Below the pieces are notes generated by a model. The model saw only the letters and a list, made by a program, of their open reading frames with translations. It made no database searches and had not been told where the DNA came from. A stretch of DNA of 64,000 bases. Origin: Lentzea sp. NBRC 105346 (GTDB lineage Bacteria > Actinomycetota > Actinomycetes > Mycobacteriales > Pseudonocardiaceae). Where the stretch lies: positions 62,001 to 126,000 of the forward strand of contig NZ_BSTQ01000023.1 of the NCBI RefSeq assembly GCF_030269605.1. The letters are read 5' to 3'. The stretch's first letter is position 1. Every line of letters starts with the position of its first letter. The translations under genes were made by a program, and so were the position numbers. Below, one piece after another: positions 18,038 to 26,563 of this stretch.

Positions 18038-18757
18038 ATGACCAGCCTGCTGGAATTCATTCTCAACCTGCTGCGCGATCCCGTGATGCAGGAGCAGTTC
18101 AAAGCAAACCCCCAGCAGGCTCTGCGGGATCACGGGTTCGACGAGGTCTGTGCCCAGGACGTGCACGACGCGTTGCCGCTGGTGGTGGACAACGTGCAGG
18201 TCAGTGGGCCGGGCGGTGGACTCCCGGCGGCGCAGCCGGGCGAGGACCACCTCGAGGTCGCGATCCGGCAGATCGACCACATCGTCAACAACTATTCCTA
18301 TACCGACAGTCACGACACTTACGCGGACTATTCGGTGAACCAGACCATCTGGACGCAGGGCGACGTCAACCAGTCGTTCGACAACGACATGGACAGTGAC
18401 ACGATCGTGGTATCCGACAGCACGGTGGTCAACGGCGACGAGAACGTCGTCGGCGACGACTCGACGCAGGTGGACGTTCACTCGTTCGGTCGCGGTGACG
18501 TGTCGGTCAACACCGGAAGCAATTCCGAAACCGATTCGCACAACACGGTCGACGAGGTCAGTACGACCGATTCCCACGATGTCACTCACCAGGCGCCGGT
18601 CCACAACATCGAGCACGACGTGGTCCACGAGAACGTGCACGAGGTGACGATCGACCACACCCACCAGCACGGCCTGGTCAACGTGGACGACGCCCTGAAC
18701 GACCTCGACGTGCTGAGCGACAACGACGTCGACGTGCTCAACGGCCTGCACCTGTAG
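18038..18757 (+). CDS. iniB: IniB-like protein
   Basis: The protein has 239 residues. The N-terminal 50 residues (LLEFILNLLRDPVMQEQFKAN..., then ALRDHGF and VHDALPLV) match the IniB N-terminal domain, a short helical module of the isoniazid-induced iniBAC operon of mycobacteria. The rest is low complexity, rich in Asp, His, Asn, Val, Ser and Thr, with repeated short D-H and V-N patterns. It differs from the Gly-rich tail of mycobacterial IniB. It has no signal peptide. ATG at 18038 follows AGAGGAGAAG. It heads the iniB-iniA-iniC operon, with a stable hairpin between it and iniA. The function of IniB is not known. Confidence 0.82.
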   Translation: MTSLLEFILNLLRDPVMQEQFKANPQQALRDHGFDEVCAQDVHDALPLVVDNVQVSGPGGGLPAAQPGEDHLEVAIRQIDHIVNNYSYTDSHDTYADYSVNQTIWTQGDVNQSFDNDMDSDTIVVSDSTVVNGDENVVGDDSTQVDVHSFGRGDVSVNTGSNSETDSHNTVDEVSTTDSHDVTHQAPVHNIEHDVVHENVHEVTIDHTHQHGLVNVDDALNDLDVLSDNDVDVLNGLHL

Positions 18758-18782
18758 TCAGCCCGCATCACCCGGTCCCCTA

Positions 18783-18814
18783 CCCGGTCCGGCGCTGTCG
18801 CGCGCCGGGCCGGG
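18783..18814 (+). other. Intercistronic hairpin between iniB and iniA
   Basis: Arms 18783-18795 and 18802-18814 form a 13-bp GC-rich stem with one G-T wobble and a six-base loop, ending 24 bases before the iniA start. It has no T tract. It could protect the iniB message or cause partial termination, making IniB more abundant than the dynamins. Confidence 0.6.
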
Positions 18815-18838
18815 CGACCGAACCCAAAGGGAGTCGCA

Positions 18839-20647
18839 TTGTCGGTATCCGCTGCGATCGAGGTCGTCGACGTCGCGTTCCAGGCGGCCGTTGCCTACGG
18901 GCGCGCCGACTTCGGCGACCGGCTGCGCCAGACCAGGTGCAGGCTGACCGAGGACGGCGTCCGGGTGCTCGTCGTCGGCGAGTTCAAGCAGGGCAAGAGC
19001 CACCTGGTCAACGCGCTGATCAACGCCTCGGTGTGCCCGGTCGACGACGACATCGCCACGTGCGTGCCGACCGTGGTGCGGTTCGCCGAGGAACCGTCCG
19101 CGATGCTGGTCCGCACCACCACCGGTGAAGCGCCGGCCGAGGGCAAGGCGGTCCCGGTCGACCGGATCGCCGACTACGTCTGCGATCCCGCGAACCGGCA
19201 GGGCGCCAGCCACGCAGAGGTGGGCGTGCCGCGCACCCTGCTCGCCGGCGGGCTGATCCTGGTGGACACGCCGGGAGTCGCCGGCCTCGCGTCGTTGCAC
19301 GGCGCCGCTACGCTCGCCGCGCTGCCGCTGGCGGACGCCGTCGTGTTCGTGTCCGACGCCGGCTCGGAGTACACCGCGGCGGAGATCGAGTTCCTGACGC
19401 ACGCGGCGCAGGTGTGCCCGAACATCGTGTGCGCGTTGACGAAGACCGACCTGCACCCGCACTGGCGGCGGATCGCCGACCTCGACCGCGCGCACCTCGC
19501 GGACGCCGGGCTGGACGCCGACGTCGTGCCCGTCTCGTCGACGCTGCGCATGCACGCCGTGCGCACCAACGACCACATGCTCAACACGGAGTCCGGTTTC
19601 CCGGTCCTGATCGGACATCTGCGCGACCGCATCGGCGGCGAGGCGGGGCAGCTCGCGTGCCGCTCGGCCGCACACGACGTGCTGACGATCACCGAGCAGC
19701 TGACGGCGACGATGCGCGCGCAGCTGTCCGCGTACCAGGGCGGCGGCGCGTCGGACGGGCTGATCCGCGAGCTCGAATGCGCGCAGCTGCGGGCGGACCG
19801 GCTGCGGCAGCGGTCGTCACGCTGGCAGCAGACGCTCAGCGACGGCATCGCCGACCTGATCTCCGACGTCGAGTACGACCTGCGGGACCGGATGCGCCAG
19901 ATCGGCCGCGACGCCGAACGTGAGATCGACGAGGCGGACCCGGCGGCGGTCGAGGACCGGTTCGCCGCGTGGCTGCAGCAACAGGTCTCCGGCGCGGCGT
20001 CGGCGAACTTCGTGTGGGCGATGGACCGCGCCCAGTGGCTGGCCGGCCAGGTCGCCGAGCACTTCGCCGAGGACGGCGGGAAGGTGCTGCCGGACCTGTC
20101 CGACATCGACTTCATGACCATGACCGGCTCCATCGACGCGATCGAGCTGCCGCGCGACGAGAAACTCAAGCTGGGCAACAAGTTGCTCCTCGGCATGCGC
20201 GGCGGGTACGGCGGCACGCTGATGTTCGGCATGGCGGGCACCCTGGTCGGGATGGCGCTGCTGAACCCGTTGTCCATCGCCGCCGGTCTGCTGCTAGGTG
20301 GCCGAACCGTCCGCGACGAACGCAAACGCCTCATGCAGCGCAAGCAGATGGAGGCCAAGAGCGCCGTCCGCCGCCATCTAGACGACGTGATCTTCCAGTT
20401 GGGCAAGGAATCCAGGGACATGCTCCGCGAGGTGCAACGCAGGTTGCGCGACCACTTCACCACCCAGGCCGAGGAGCTGCAGCGCTCGGTCAACGACTCG
20501 CTGCAGGCGGCGCAGAACGCCTTGCGCACCAACGAGGAGGAGAGCCGGCGCGCCATTCTTGACTTGAAGGCGGAGCTGGAACGGATCGCCGCGCTGGAGG
20601 AGATGGCGCGCGAACTGACGTCCTCCCGGGAGCTGGTGGCGCGATGA
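18839..20647 (+). CDS. iniA: Dynamin-like GTPase IniA
   Basis: The protein has 602 residues. The GTPase domain has P-loop GEFKQGKS (residues 47-54), a switch-I Thr region (DDDIATCVPTVV), G3 DTPG (in LILVDTPGVAGL, about 140) and G4 TKTD (about 202). Long helices follow, then a hydrophobic paddle (about 450-485, GGTLMFGMAGTLVGMALLNPLSIAAGLLLGG), then more coiled coil. This is the bacterial dynamin-like layout of IniA, which in mycobacteria binds and fissions membrane and is induced by cell-wall drugs. The start is TTG at 18839 after AAAGGGAG. The stop overlaps the iniC ATG by four bases. Confidence 0.9.
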   Translation: MSVSAAIEVVDVAFQAAVAYGRADFGDRLRQTRCRLTEDGVRVLVVGEFKQGKSHLVNALINASVCPVDDDIATCVPTVVRFAEEPSAMLVRTTTGEAPAEGKAVPVDRIADYVCDPANRQGASHAEVGVPRTLLAGGLILVDTPGVAGLASLHGAATLAALPLADAVVFVSDAGSEYTAAEIEFLTHAAQVCPNIVCALTKTDLHPHWRRIADLDRAHLADAGLDADVVPVSSTLRMHAVRTNDHMLNTESGFPVLIGHLRDRIGGEAGQLACRSAAHDVLTITEQLTATMRAQLSAYQGGGASDGLIRELECAQLRADRLRQRSSRWQQTLSDGIADLISDVEYDLRDRMRQIGRDAEREIDEADPAAVEDRFAAWLQQQVSGAASANFVWAMDRAQWLAGQVAEHFAEDGGKVLPDLSDIDFMTMTGSIDAIELPRDEKLKLGNKLLLGMRGGYGGTLMFGMAGTLVGMALLNPLSIAAGLLLGGRTVRDERKRLMQRKQMEAKSAVRRHLDDVIFQLGKESRDMLREVQRRLRDHFTTQAEELQRSVNDSLQAAQNALRTNEEESRRAILDLKAELERIAALEEMARELTSSRELVAR

Positions 20648-22110
20648 ACACCAAGACCGGACTGGGCGCCGCCGTCCGCGCCGTGATGCGCCGCGCGATC
20701 AGGGAATACCGCGACAGCCCAGACACCGTCGCGTACCTGGAACGACACCTGGAGCGGATGGACGAACCGCTGCGAGTCGCCATCGCCGGCCGGGTGAAGG
20801 CGGGCAAGTCGACGTTGCTCAACGCGTTGGTGGGCGAGGAGATCGCCGCGACGGACGCAGGCGAGTGCACGCGTGCCGTCACGTGGTACCGCGACGCGAA
20901 GAGCCCGAAGATCACCGCGCACCTGGTGGACGCGCCCTCGCGGGACCTGCCGATCCAGCGCCGCGAAGGCGCGCTGCGCATCGACCTGAGCGGCACGTGG
21001 GCGGACCGCGTAGACCGCGTGGTCGTCGACTGGCCGTCGCAACACCTGCGCACCATGACCCTCATCGACACGCCGGGCCTGGAATCTTTGTCCACGGAGA
21101 TCTCGGCGCGCACGGCCGACTTCCTCTCCGGCGACGAGGAACCGGCCGAGGCCGACGCGGTCATCTACCTGATGCGGCACCTGCACTCGGCGAACGTGCG
21201 GTTCCTGGAGTCGTTCTACGACCAGGGCATCGCGCGGGCGACGCCGGTGAACACCATCGCGGTGCTGTCGCGGGCCGACGAGATCGGCGCGGGCCGCATG
21301 GACGCCCTGATGTCCGCCCGCCGCATCGCCCGCCGGTACTGCGCGGACGAGAAGCTGCGCGCCCTGTGCCAGACCGTCGTGCCCGTCGCGGGCCTATTGG
21401 CCCAGGCGGCCAGGACCATGCGCCAGGCCGAGTTCAACACTTTCGTGGAACTCGTGGCGTCTCGTCGTGCCGATGTCGAGGCTGCCTTGTTGTCCGCGGA
21501 CCGGTTCAAGCGGTACGACGGCCTGCAGCCGTGGGAGAGCGAGGACCTGCTCAACCGGTTCGGAATGTGCGGCGTCCGGCTGGCCGTGACCCTGGTGCGG
21601 CAGGGGTTCGACGACCCGCAGCGGTTGTCCGAGGAGCTCGTGCGGCGCAGCGGGCTCGGCACGTTGACCGAGGTGCTCAACGCCCAGTTCACCGAGCGCA
21701 CCGAGCTGCTGAAGGCGCGATCCGCGTTGCTGGCTTTGGACGTGGTGCTCTCGCGTGTGCCGCGTCCGGAGACCCAGTCGCTGGTCGTCGAGGTGGAGCG
21801 GATCATCGCCGGGGCGCACGAGTTCGCCGAGCTCCGGCTGCTCAGCTCGTTGCGGCTGGGCACGTTGAAGCTGCCGGCCGAGTCGCTGGCCGAGGCCGAG
21901 CGGCTGCTCGGCGGACTGGGCGCGGGTCCGTCGACGCGGCTCGGCCTCGGCGTGCACGCGAGTACGGGGGAGCAGCGCAACGCTGCGCTGGATGCGGTGA
22001 GCCGGTGGCGGCGCCGGCTGGAGAACCCCTTGTCCAGCCTGGCGATGGCGGACGCTTCGCGGGTGATCATCCGGTCCTGCGAGGGTGTGCTGGCGGACCT
22101 GGAGGACTGA
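20644..22110 (+). CDS. iniC: Dynamin-like GTPase IniC
   Basis: The protein has 488 residues. P-loop GRVKAGKS spans residues 49-56, G3 is DTPGLESL (about 145), and the G4 position reads SRAD (about 210). The region after the GTPase domain is helical, without the strong hydrophobic paddle seen in IniA. It probably forms a hetero-assembly with IniA at the inner membrane, as paired bacterial dynamins do. ATG at 20644 overlaps the iniA stop (ATGA). A T-tailed terminator follows, closing the operon. Confidence 0.88.
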   Translation: MNTKTGLGAAVRAVMRRAIREYRDSPDTVAYLERHLERMDEPLRVAIAGRVKAGKSTLLNALVGEEIAATDAGECTRAVTWYRDAKSPKITAHLVDAPSRDLPIQRREGALRIDLSGTWADRVDRVVVDWPSQHLRTMTLIDTPGLESLSTEISARTADFLSGDEEPAEADAVIYLMRHLHSANVRFLESFYDQGIARATPVNTIAVLSRADEIGAGRMDALMSARRIARRYCADEKLRALCQTVVPVAGLLAQAARTMRQAEFNTFVELVASRRADVEAALLSADRFKRYDGLQPWESEDLLNRFGMCGVRLAVTLVRQGFDDPQRLSEELVRRSGLGTLTEVLNAQFTERTELLKARSALLALDVVLSRVPRPETQSLVVEVERIIAGAHEFAELRLLSSLRLGTLKLPAESLAEAERLLGGLGAGPSTRLGLGVHASTGEQRNAALDAVSRWRRRLENPLSSLAMADASRVIIRSCEGVLADLED

Positions 22111-22117
22111 ACTCAGA

Positions 22118-22149
22118 GGTCCCCCGGCTCGGGGGACCCCCGGTTTTTA
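22118..22149 (+). terminator. Rho-independent terminator of the ini operon
   Basis: An 8-bp stem (22118-22125 with 22131-22138, loop GGCTC) is followed by CCCCGGTTTTTAC. This is one of the few hairpins in the window with a real T tract, and it lies eight bases after the iniC stop. Confidence 0.85.
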
Positions 22150-22160
22150 CTCTGCCACAA

Positions 22161-22179
22161 GGGTCTGACAATTCCGGCC
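22161..22179 (+). repeat. Dispersed GGGTCTGACAATTCCG motif, copy 1
   Basis: GGGTCTGACAATTCCGGCC sits between the ini terminator and the convergent regulator gene. Related copies lie at 35856-35874 (reverse), 48877-48906 and 56078-56107, always outside genes. Confidence 0.7.
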
Positions 22180-22201
22180 CCGGCCGCGGCGAACGGGCCG
22201 T

Positions 22202-24322
22202 TCACGACATCAGCAGCGTCCGCAGGTGCGTGAAGAGTTCCGACCGCGTCGCACATCCGAGCCGCCGGCGCATCTTCGCCACATGATGCTCAACGGTCTT
22301 CGCCGAAATGAACAGCCGCTCCCCGATCTGCTTGTAGGTCAACCCGGTCACAACCAGCTCGGCCACCTCCCGCTCCCGCCCACTGAGCGGAGTCCCAAGC
22401 AGTTCCCCAGGCGAAGCCTCCGCAGGCGGATCGGGCGTCAAACTCCGCGCACACCCGAGCAGCGAACTCATGGTCGCCCGATCCCGACACCGGATCGCAG
22501 CCTGCCCAGCCAGCCGCGCCCCGTCCCACCCACGCCCCGACGACCACAGACCACGTGCAGCCTGTGAGACGGCGACCGGGTCGATGTCACAGGCCAGCAC
22601 GCGCAGCCACACGCGGGCCGCGTCAGCGAGCACGGGGTCCGTCAGCAACGCGGCGTACCGGTTCGCATCCGCCGGGGACTCGGCAACGATGGCGGCCTGC
22701 AGCAGCGACCAGTGCAGCGGCCCAGCCCAGAACGCCGGCCGACCTAGGTCGTCAAGCAGCCGTTCGGCATCAACCACGTGCGCCGCGGTCCAAGCCCGCT
22801 CTCCAACGCGAGCCGCACCAATCGCCAGCTCTCCCAACGCGAACAACATGTACAGATCCACGCTGTGGTGCAGCACGGCCTCACGGGCCCGGCCCCAAGC
22901 GGTGGCCAGCGCCGCCGCGTCACCCGCCCGCCGCGCGATGGCGACACCGAGGGCCCCGGCGATCAGTTCGTCGCGGGGTTCGAGTGGACCGGACAGGAGC
23001 ATCGCCCGCGACCGAGCGAGATCGCCCTTGAGCATGACGATCCACGCCCGCAGCAGCCGGTGTCGAAAAAGATCGTTGCCCAGCACGGACTCCGCCACGG
23101 CCAGCTCTCCACAGTGGAGCGCGGCGATCGCAGCCAGCGAAGCCGGGTCGTCGGTGAGCAACGCGGTGTCACCGGCCGGTCCGAGCAACGCGGCCGCGCG
23201 CGTGAGCCGGGACAGGGCCGCGGCCGGCGCACCTGTCACCGTGTCGAGAAGCCCTTCCGCCACCAACTGTGCGGCGCCGCCCAGCAACGTCGGGCCACAG
23301 CGGCCGGCCAGAAATACGTCCTGTGCTTCCCCGAGAGCGCCCGTCCCGAGCAACGCCGGCACGGCCACGAAAGCGTGCTCTCCCAACGCGGGCACACCGA
23401 GCCACCGGTAGAGGTCGGCGCCACGGCCCAGCATGCCGCGCCGCGCCAGCACGGCGGCCGCCACCATGACCGCGCGCGGGCGGTCCGGCGCGTCCGGCGT
23501 GCGGATCACCTGGTCCGCGAACCGCAGGGCGGCGTCGAGATCCCCGTCGAGCGCGGCCGTCTCGGCGCGGCGGGCCAGCATCGGGCGGGTCTGCGTGGCC
23601 GGCGTGAGCTGGAGCACCGCCGAGCGTGCCAACGGGATCAGCGCGCCGGTGTCGGTGAGCAGACCGGTCGCGAGCGCGCCCTCGCACGCGGGTGCGTCGA
23701 CGCCGACCGCCTTGGCCACCAGCACCTCCCGCACCGCCGGTTCCAGGCAGTCCAGCGTGTGCCGGAACTGCTCCACCAGGCTGGGCGGGATCACCGCGGG
23801 ACCCGTCAGGTCGCCGTCGCGCACCTGTCCGCTGTCGTGCAGTGCGGCGATGAACCGGTCCACCAGCGTCGGCATGCCGTCCGTCTGCTCGAACAGGAAG
23901 GCCACGAGCGACTCGGACGGCGTGCCGAGCACCGCTTCCGCGCGAGCCGCCACACCGAGACGATCGAGCCGGCCCAGCACTACCGGTGGGCGGCACCGGC
24001 CGAGCACCGCTCCCAACGCGCTCAGCGCGGACGGGCGGGGCCATGGGCGGTAGGCGACCACCAGCCGGTGTTCCCGCGTCACGGCCAGCCTGCGCAGGTT
24101 GTCCAGCGTCGGGTCGTCCAGCTCGTGGGCATCGTCCACCAGGAGCACGGCCGAGGTGTCCTCTGTGTACTCACGTGCCACCTGGACGCCCGCTGAACGG
24201 TAGAGCGTGGCCAAGGCGTCCAGCATCGCGGACTTGCCGGTGCCACCCTGGCCCACCACCGCGGCTACCAGCGGGGCGTGCGGATCGGCTGAGACGTCAC
24301 GACAAAGCCGGTGCGCCGGCAA
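22202..24322 (-). CDS. MalT/LAL-type LuxR transcriptional regulator, possible IniR counterpart
   Basis: The protein has 706 residues. An N-terminal STAND-type ATPase has P-loop GQGGTGKS (residues 24-31) and Walker B AVLLVDDAHELDD. A long helical-repeat middle follows. The C-terminal LuxR-type helix-turn-helix (LSGREREVAELVVTGLTYKQ, then IGERLFISAKTVEHHVAKMR) spans about the last 65 residues. Regulators of this class integrate ligand binding and ATP to activate promoters. The start is TTG at 24322, clearly set by AGGAGG five bases upstream. It converges on the ini operon. In mycobacteria a MalT-type regulator (Rv0339c, IniR, from memory) lies next to iniBAC and controls it, so this gene is the natural candidate regulator here. 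Confidence 0.85.
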   Translation of the reverse strand: MPAHRLCRDVSADPHAPLVAAVVGQGGTGKSAMLDALATLYRSAGVQVAREYTEDTSAVLLVDDAHELDDPTLDNLRRLAVTREHRLVVAYRPWPRPSALSALGAVLGRCRPPVVLGRLDRLGVAARAEAVLGTPSESLVAFLFEQTDGMPTLVDRFIAALHDSGQVRDGDLTGPAVIPPSLVEQFRHTLDCLEPAVREVLVAKAVGVDAPACEGALATGLLTDTGALIPLARSAVLQLTPATQTRPMLARRAETAALDGDLDAALRFADQVIRTPDAPDRPRAVMVAAAVLARRGMLGRGADLYRWLGVPALGEHAFVAVPALLGTGALGEAQDVFLAGRCGPTLLGGAAQLVAEGLLDTVTGAPAAALSRLTRAAALLGPAGDTALLTDDPASLAAIAALHCGELAVAESVLGNDLFRHRLLRAWIVMLKGDLARSRAMLLSGPLEPRDELIAGALGVAIARRAGDAAALATAWGRAREAVLHHSVDLYMLFALGELAIGAARVGERAWTAAHVVDAERLLDDLGRPAFWAGPLHWSLLQAAIVAESPADANRYAALLTDPVLADAARVWLRVLACDIDPVAVSQAARGLWSSGRGWDGARLAGQAAIRCRDRATMSSLLGCARSLTPDPPAEASPGELLGTPLSGREREVAELVVTGLTYKQIGERLFISAKTVEHHVAKMRRRLGCATRSELFTHLRTLLMS

Positions 24323-24388
24323 TCGGTCCTCCTGAGGTTGATCGTCTCCCCGACGCTCTAGGAGGTATCGGCGGCTGCCGCGGAATCT

Positions 24389-25096
24389 TTAGCTCAACCC
24401 ACTGATCACCGCGGAAACGACGACCGCCACCACGTACACACCGGACACAGCCGCCACGACGCGCGTACGTCGCGCCTCCGTCAACGGCGTGAACGTCAGC
24501 ACCCACGCCAGCAACGGCAACAGCAGCACGCCGTGCATCGCGACGCCGTGCGCGAGCTTCCACGTCCCGGCCGTCGCGTAGGCGATGTCATGCCCCTCGG
24601 TCAGCGTCAGCACCACACCACGGGCGATCATCACCGCGCCGAACACCATGGCGGCCAGGAACGTCAGCGACCCCACCCGCACGGCGAGCGTCATGGACGG
24701 CGTCAGGTGCCGCGCCCGCAACGCCGCCACCACGATCCACACCACCGTGAAGATGATCAGCCCGCCGCCGACGGCGAGGCTGCGCGCCACGAGCGCGTCG
24801 AACGGCGTCTCGTCGTTGAAATGCGACGGCACCTTCCGCCACGCCTGCAGGGTGATCAGGAGCACCTCCATCACCGAGGCGAACGTGAAGATCCCCAGCA
24901 CCCACGACTTGACGCGCAGCAGCCCGCTGACCCACGCGACGGTCGCCAGCGTGATGCCGAACGACACGCCGAACGTCACGGCCTTTCGCCACGACACCGG
25001 GCCCTCCCACGGCCCACCGTCCACGAAGAACACGACGAGGTGGAACAACCCGCTCACGAAGAGCACCACGCTGATCCAGTACGCGACTTTCCTCAT
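24389..25096 (-). CDS. Integral membrane protein, about seven helices
   Basis: The protein has about 235 residues beginning MRKVAYWISVVLFVSGLFHL. Seven hydrophobic segments are evenly spaced through the sequence, with a conserved-looking VDGGPWEGPVSWRKAVTFG loop after the first helix and W-R-K-V-P-S-H-F-N near the middle. No catalytic or cofactor motif is obvious. ATG at 25096 is chosen because upstream residues are not membrane-like. It lies between the LuxR-type regulator and a threonine dehydratase, both in the same direction, with separations of about 65 and 80 bases. I do not recognise a named family. Confidence 0.75.
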   Translation of the reverse strand: MRKVAYWISVVLFVSGLFHLVVFFVDGGPWEGPVSWRKAVTFGVSFGITLATVAWVSGLLRVKSWVLGIFTFASVMEVLLITLQAWRKVPSHFNDETPFDALVARSLAVGGGLIIFTVVWIVVAALRARHLTPSMTLAVRVGSLTFLAAMVFGAVMIARGVVLTLTEGHDIAYATAGTWKLAHGVAMHGVLLLPLLAWVLTFTPLTEARRTRVVAAVSGVYVVAVVVSAVISGLS

Positions 25097-25174
25097 GCAC
25101 CACAGCGTTGAGCCGAACACCCAAAAAAGCGTCAGCGTCAGACGGGCACCCGCGTACGCAATCTGACGTACGGC

Positions 25175-26026
25175 CTAGGCAGGCACCCATTCGCTGTTGG
25201 CGCCGCAGAGGATCACGCACGGCAGGTCGCCCGGCACGTCCCCCTTCAGGAACGCGGCGAACGCCACGGCCGACGCGGGCTCGACGGCCAGCCGGAACTC
25301 CTCCCACAGCCGGTCGCGCGCGGCCAGCAGCTCGTCATCGGTCACGAGCACCGACCGCACGTTGTGCGACTGCAGGATCCGCAGCGGAACCTCGCCCGCC
25401 TGGGTCGCACCCAGTGCCGACGCGGCGACCGAGTCCACCGGTGACGCGACCGGTTTACCTGCGGCCAAGGCGTTGTGCATCGCGCAGCAACCCGAAGGTT
25501 CCACGGCCACGATGAGCCGTCCGCCGGACGCCAGGGCGGCACCGGCGACCAGGCCGCCACCACCGACGGCGACCGCGATCGCGTCCACGGCGGGCACGTC
25601 GGCGACGATCTCTTCGGTGACCGTGCGCTGGCCGGCGATCACGTCCGGGTCGTTGTAGGCCTCCAGGAACACCGGCCCGAACTCGCGCGCGGCGGCTGCG
25701 GCCTCCGCGTAGGTGGCGCCGTGCCGGATCAGCTTCGCGCCGGCCGCCTCGATGCGGCGCGTCTTCGACTCGGGCGCGGTGACCGGCACGAACACGGTCG
25801 CGTGCACGCCGAGCAGTTGCGCGGCGCGGGCGACGCCCAGGCCGTGGTTGCCGCCGGACGCCGTGACGACCTCGGCCGGGTTGTCGAGCGACAGCAGCTT
25901 GTTCAGGGCGCCGCGGATCTTGAACGAGCCGGTGAGCTGGAGGTGCTCCAGCTTGAACACGAGCGGGCGGCCGTCGACGACGGCATGCATGACCGGCGTG
26001 CGGCGGATGTAGGGGCGGATGCTCAT
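25175..26026 (-). CDS. Threonine/serine dehydratase family PLP enzyme
   Basis: The protein has 283 residues, somewhat shorter than the usual 310-330. It has the PLP lysine in GSFKIRGALNKL, the ASGGNHGLGVARAAQLLG phosphate/substrate loop, a Gly-rich phosphate cup (AVGGGGLVAG) and a C-terminal LCGANSEW in place of the common SGGN. It should deaminate threonine or serine to the 2-oxo acid, or act as a racemase or related lyase. ATG at 26026 overlaps the stop of the upstream DUF6584 gene by four bases. Lacking a regulatory ACT domain, it is not a full biosynthetic IlvA. Confidence 0.85.
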   Translation of the reverse strand: MSIRPYIRRTPVMHAVVDGRPLVFKLEHLQLTGSFKIRGALNKLLSLDNPAEVVTASGGNHGLGVARAAQLLGVHATVFVPVTAPESKTRRIEAAGAKLIRHGATYAEAAAAAREFGPVFLEAYNDPDVIAGQRTVTEEIVADVPAVDAIAVAVGGGGLVAGAALASGGRLIVAVEPSGCCAMHNALAAGKPVASPVDSVAASALGATQAGEVPLRILQSHNVRSVLVTDDELLAARDRLWEEFRLAVEPASAVAFAAFLKGDVPGDLPCVILCGANSEWVPA

Positions 26027-26526
26027 GCCACCAGCTTCCACACGAACTGCGCCAGCGTCACCAGACCGAGCAGGAAACACACCACGACGAGCGTGCCGCC
26101 CAACATCACCAGCACGCACGTCAGCCACGACGTCTCCTCGCGCGGGGTGGCGTCGAGCTCGTGCTGCAGCTGGATCTGCGCCTCCAGATGTAACGCGGCG
26201 AGCCGCGAGCGCGCAGTGTCCGTCGGCGCGTCCTCGAGCGTGCCGAACCAGCCCAGCGAGTTCAGCCGCACCGCGGGCTTGCGGTAGGCGCGCTCGAACG
26301 CGATGGCCTCCTCGGGATCGCGTTCGTCGGACAGGTAGTCCCATCGGCCGGCCTGCGCCGGTTGGCCGAGCACCCGGTACACCTCGGCGAGCCGGCGGCG
26401 CAGATCCAGCCGGTGCGGATACGTCCCGACCAGGCCGGCCAGGCGCTGCCGGGCGCGCAGAACGCTCGCGAGGTCACCCCGCCGCAGCTCTTCCGCGGCC
26501 CTGTCGAGCGTCTGCTCTACCGGCAT
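26023..26526 (-). CDS. DUF6584 family protein with C-terminal membrane segment
   Basis: The protein has about 167 residues. The N-terminal half has the TPR-like pattern of DUF6584: ALRAAEELRRGD-like start (LDRAAEELRRGDLASVLRARQ), RLAGLVGTYPHRLDLRRRLAE, and VYRVLGQPAQAGRWDYLSD. The C-terminus is one transmembrane helix (WLTCVLVMLGGTLVVVCFLLGLVTLAQFVW). The function of this family is unknown. ATG at 26526 is only 37 bases from the start of the divergent membrane protein gene, so both promoters must be compact. The 3' end overlaps the dehydratase start. Confidence 0.75.
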   Translation of the reverse strand: MPVEQTLDRAAEELRRGDLASVLRARQRLAGLVGTYPHRLDLRRRLAEVYRVLGQPAQAGRWDYLSDERDPEEAIAFERAYRKPAVRLNSLGWFGTLEDAPTDTARSRLAALHLEAQIQLQHELDATPREETSWLTCVLVMLGGTLVVVCFLLGLVTLAQFVWKLVA

Positions 26527-26563
26527 GGGCAACAGTGTCGCAAACGCGACTACGGTCCACCCT

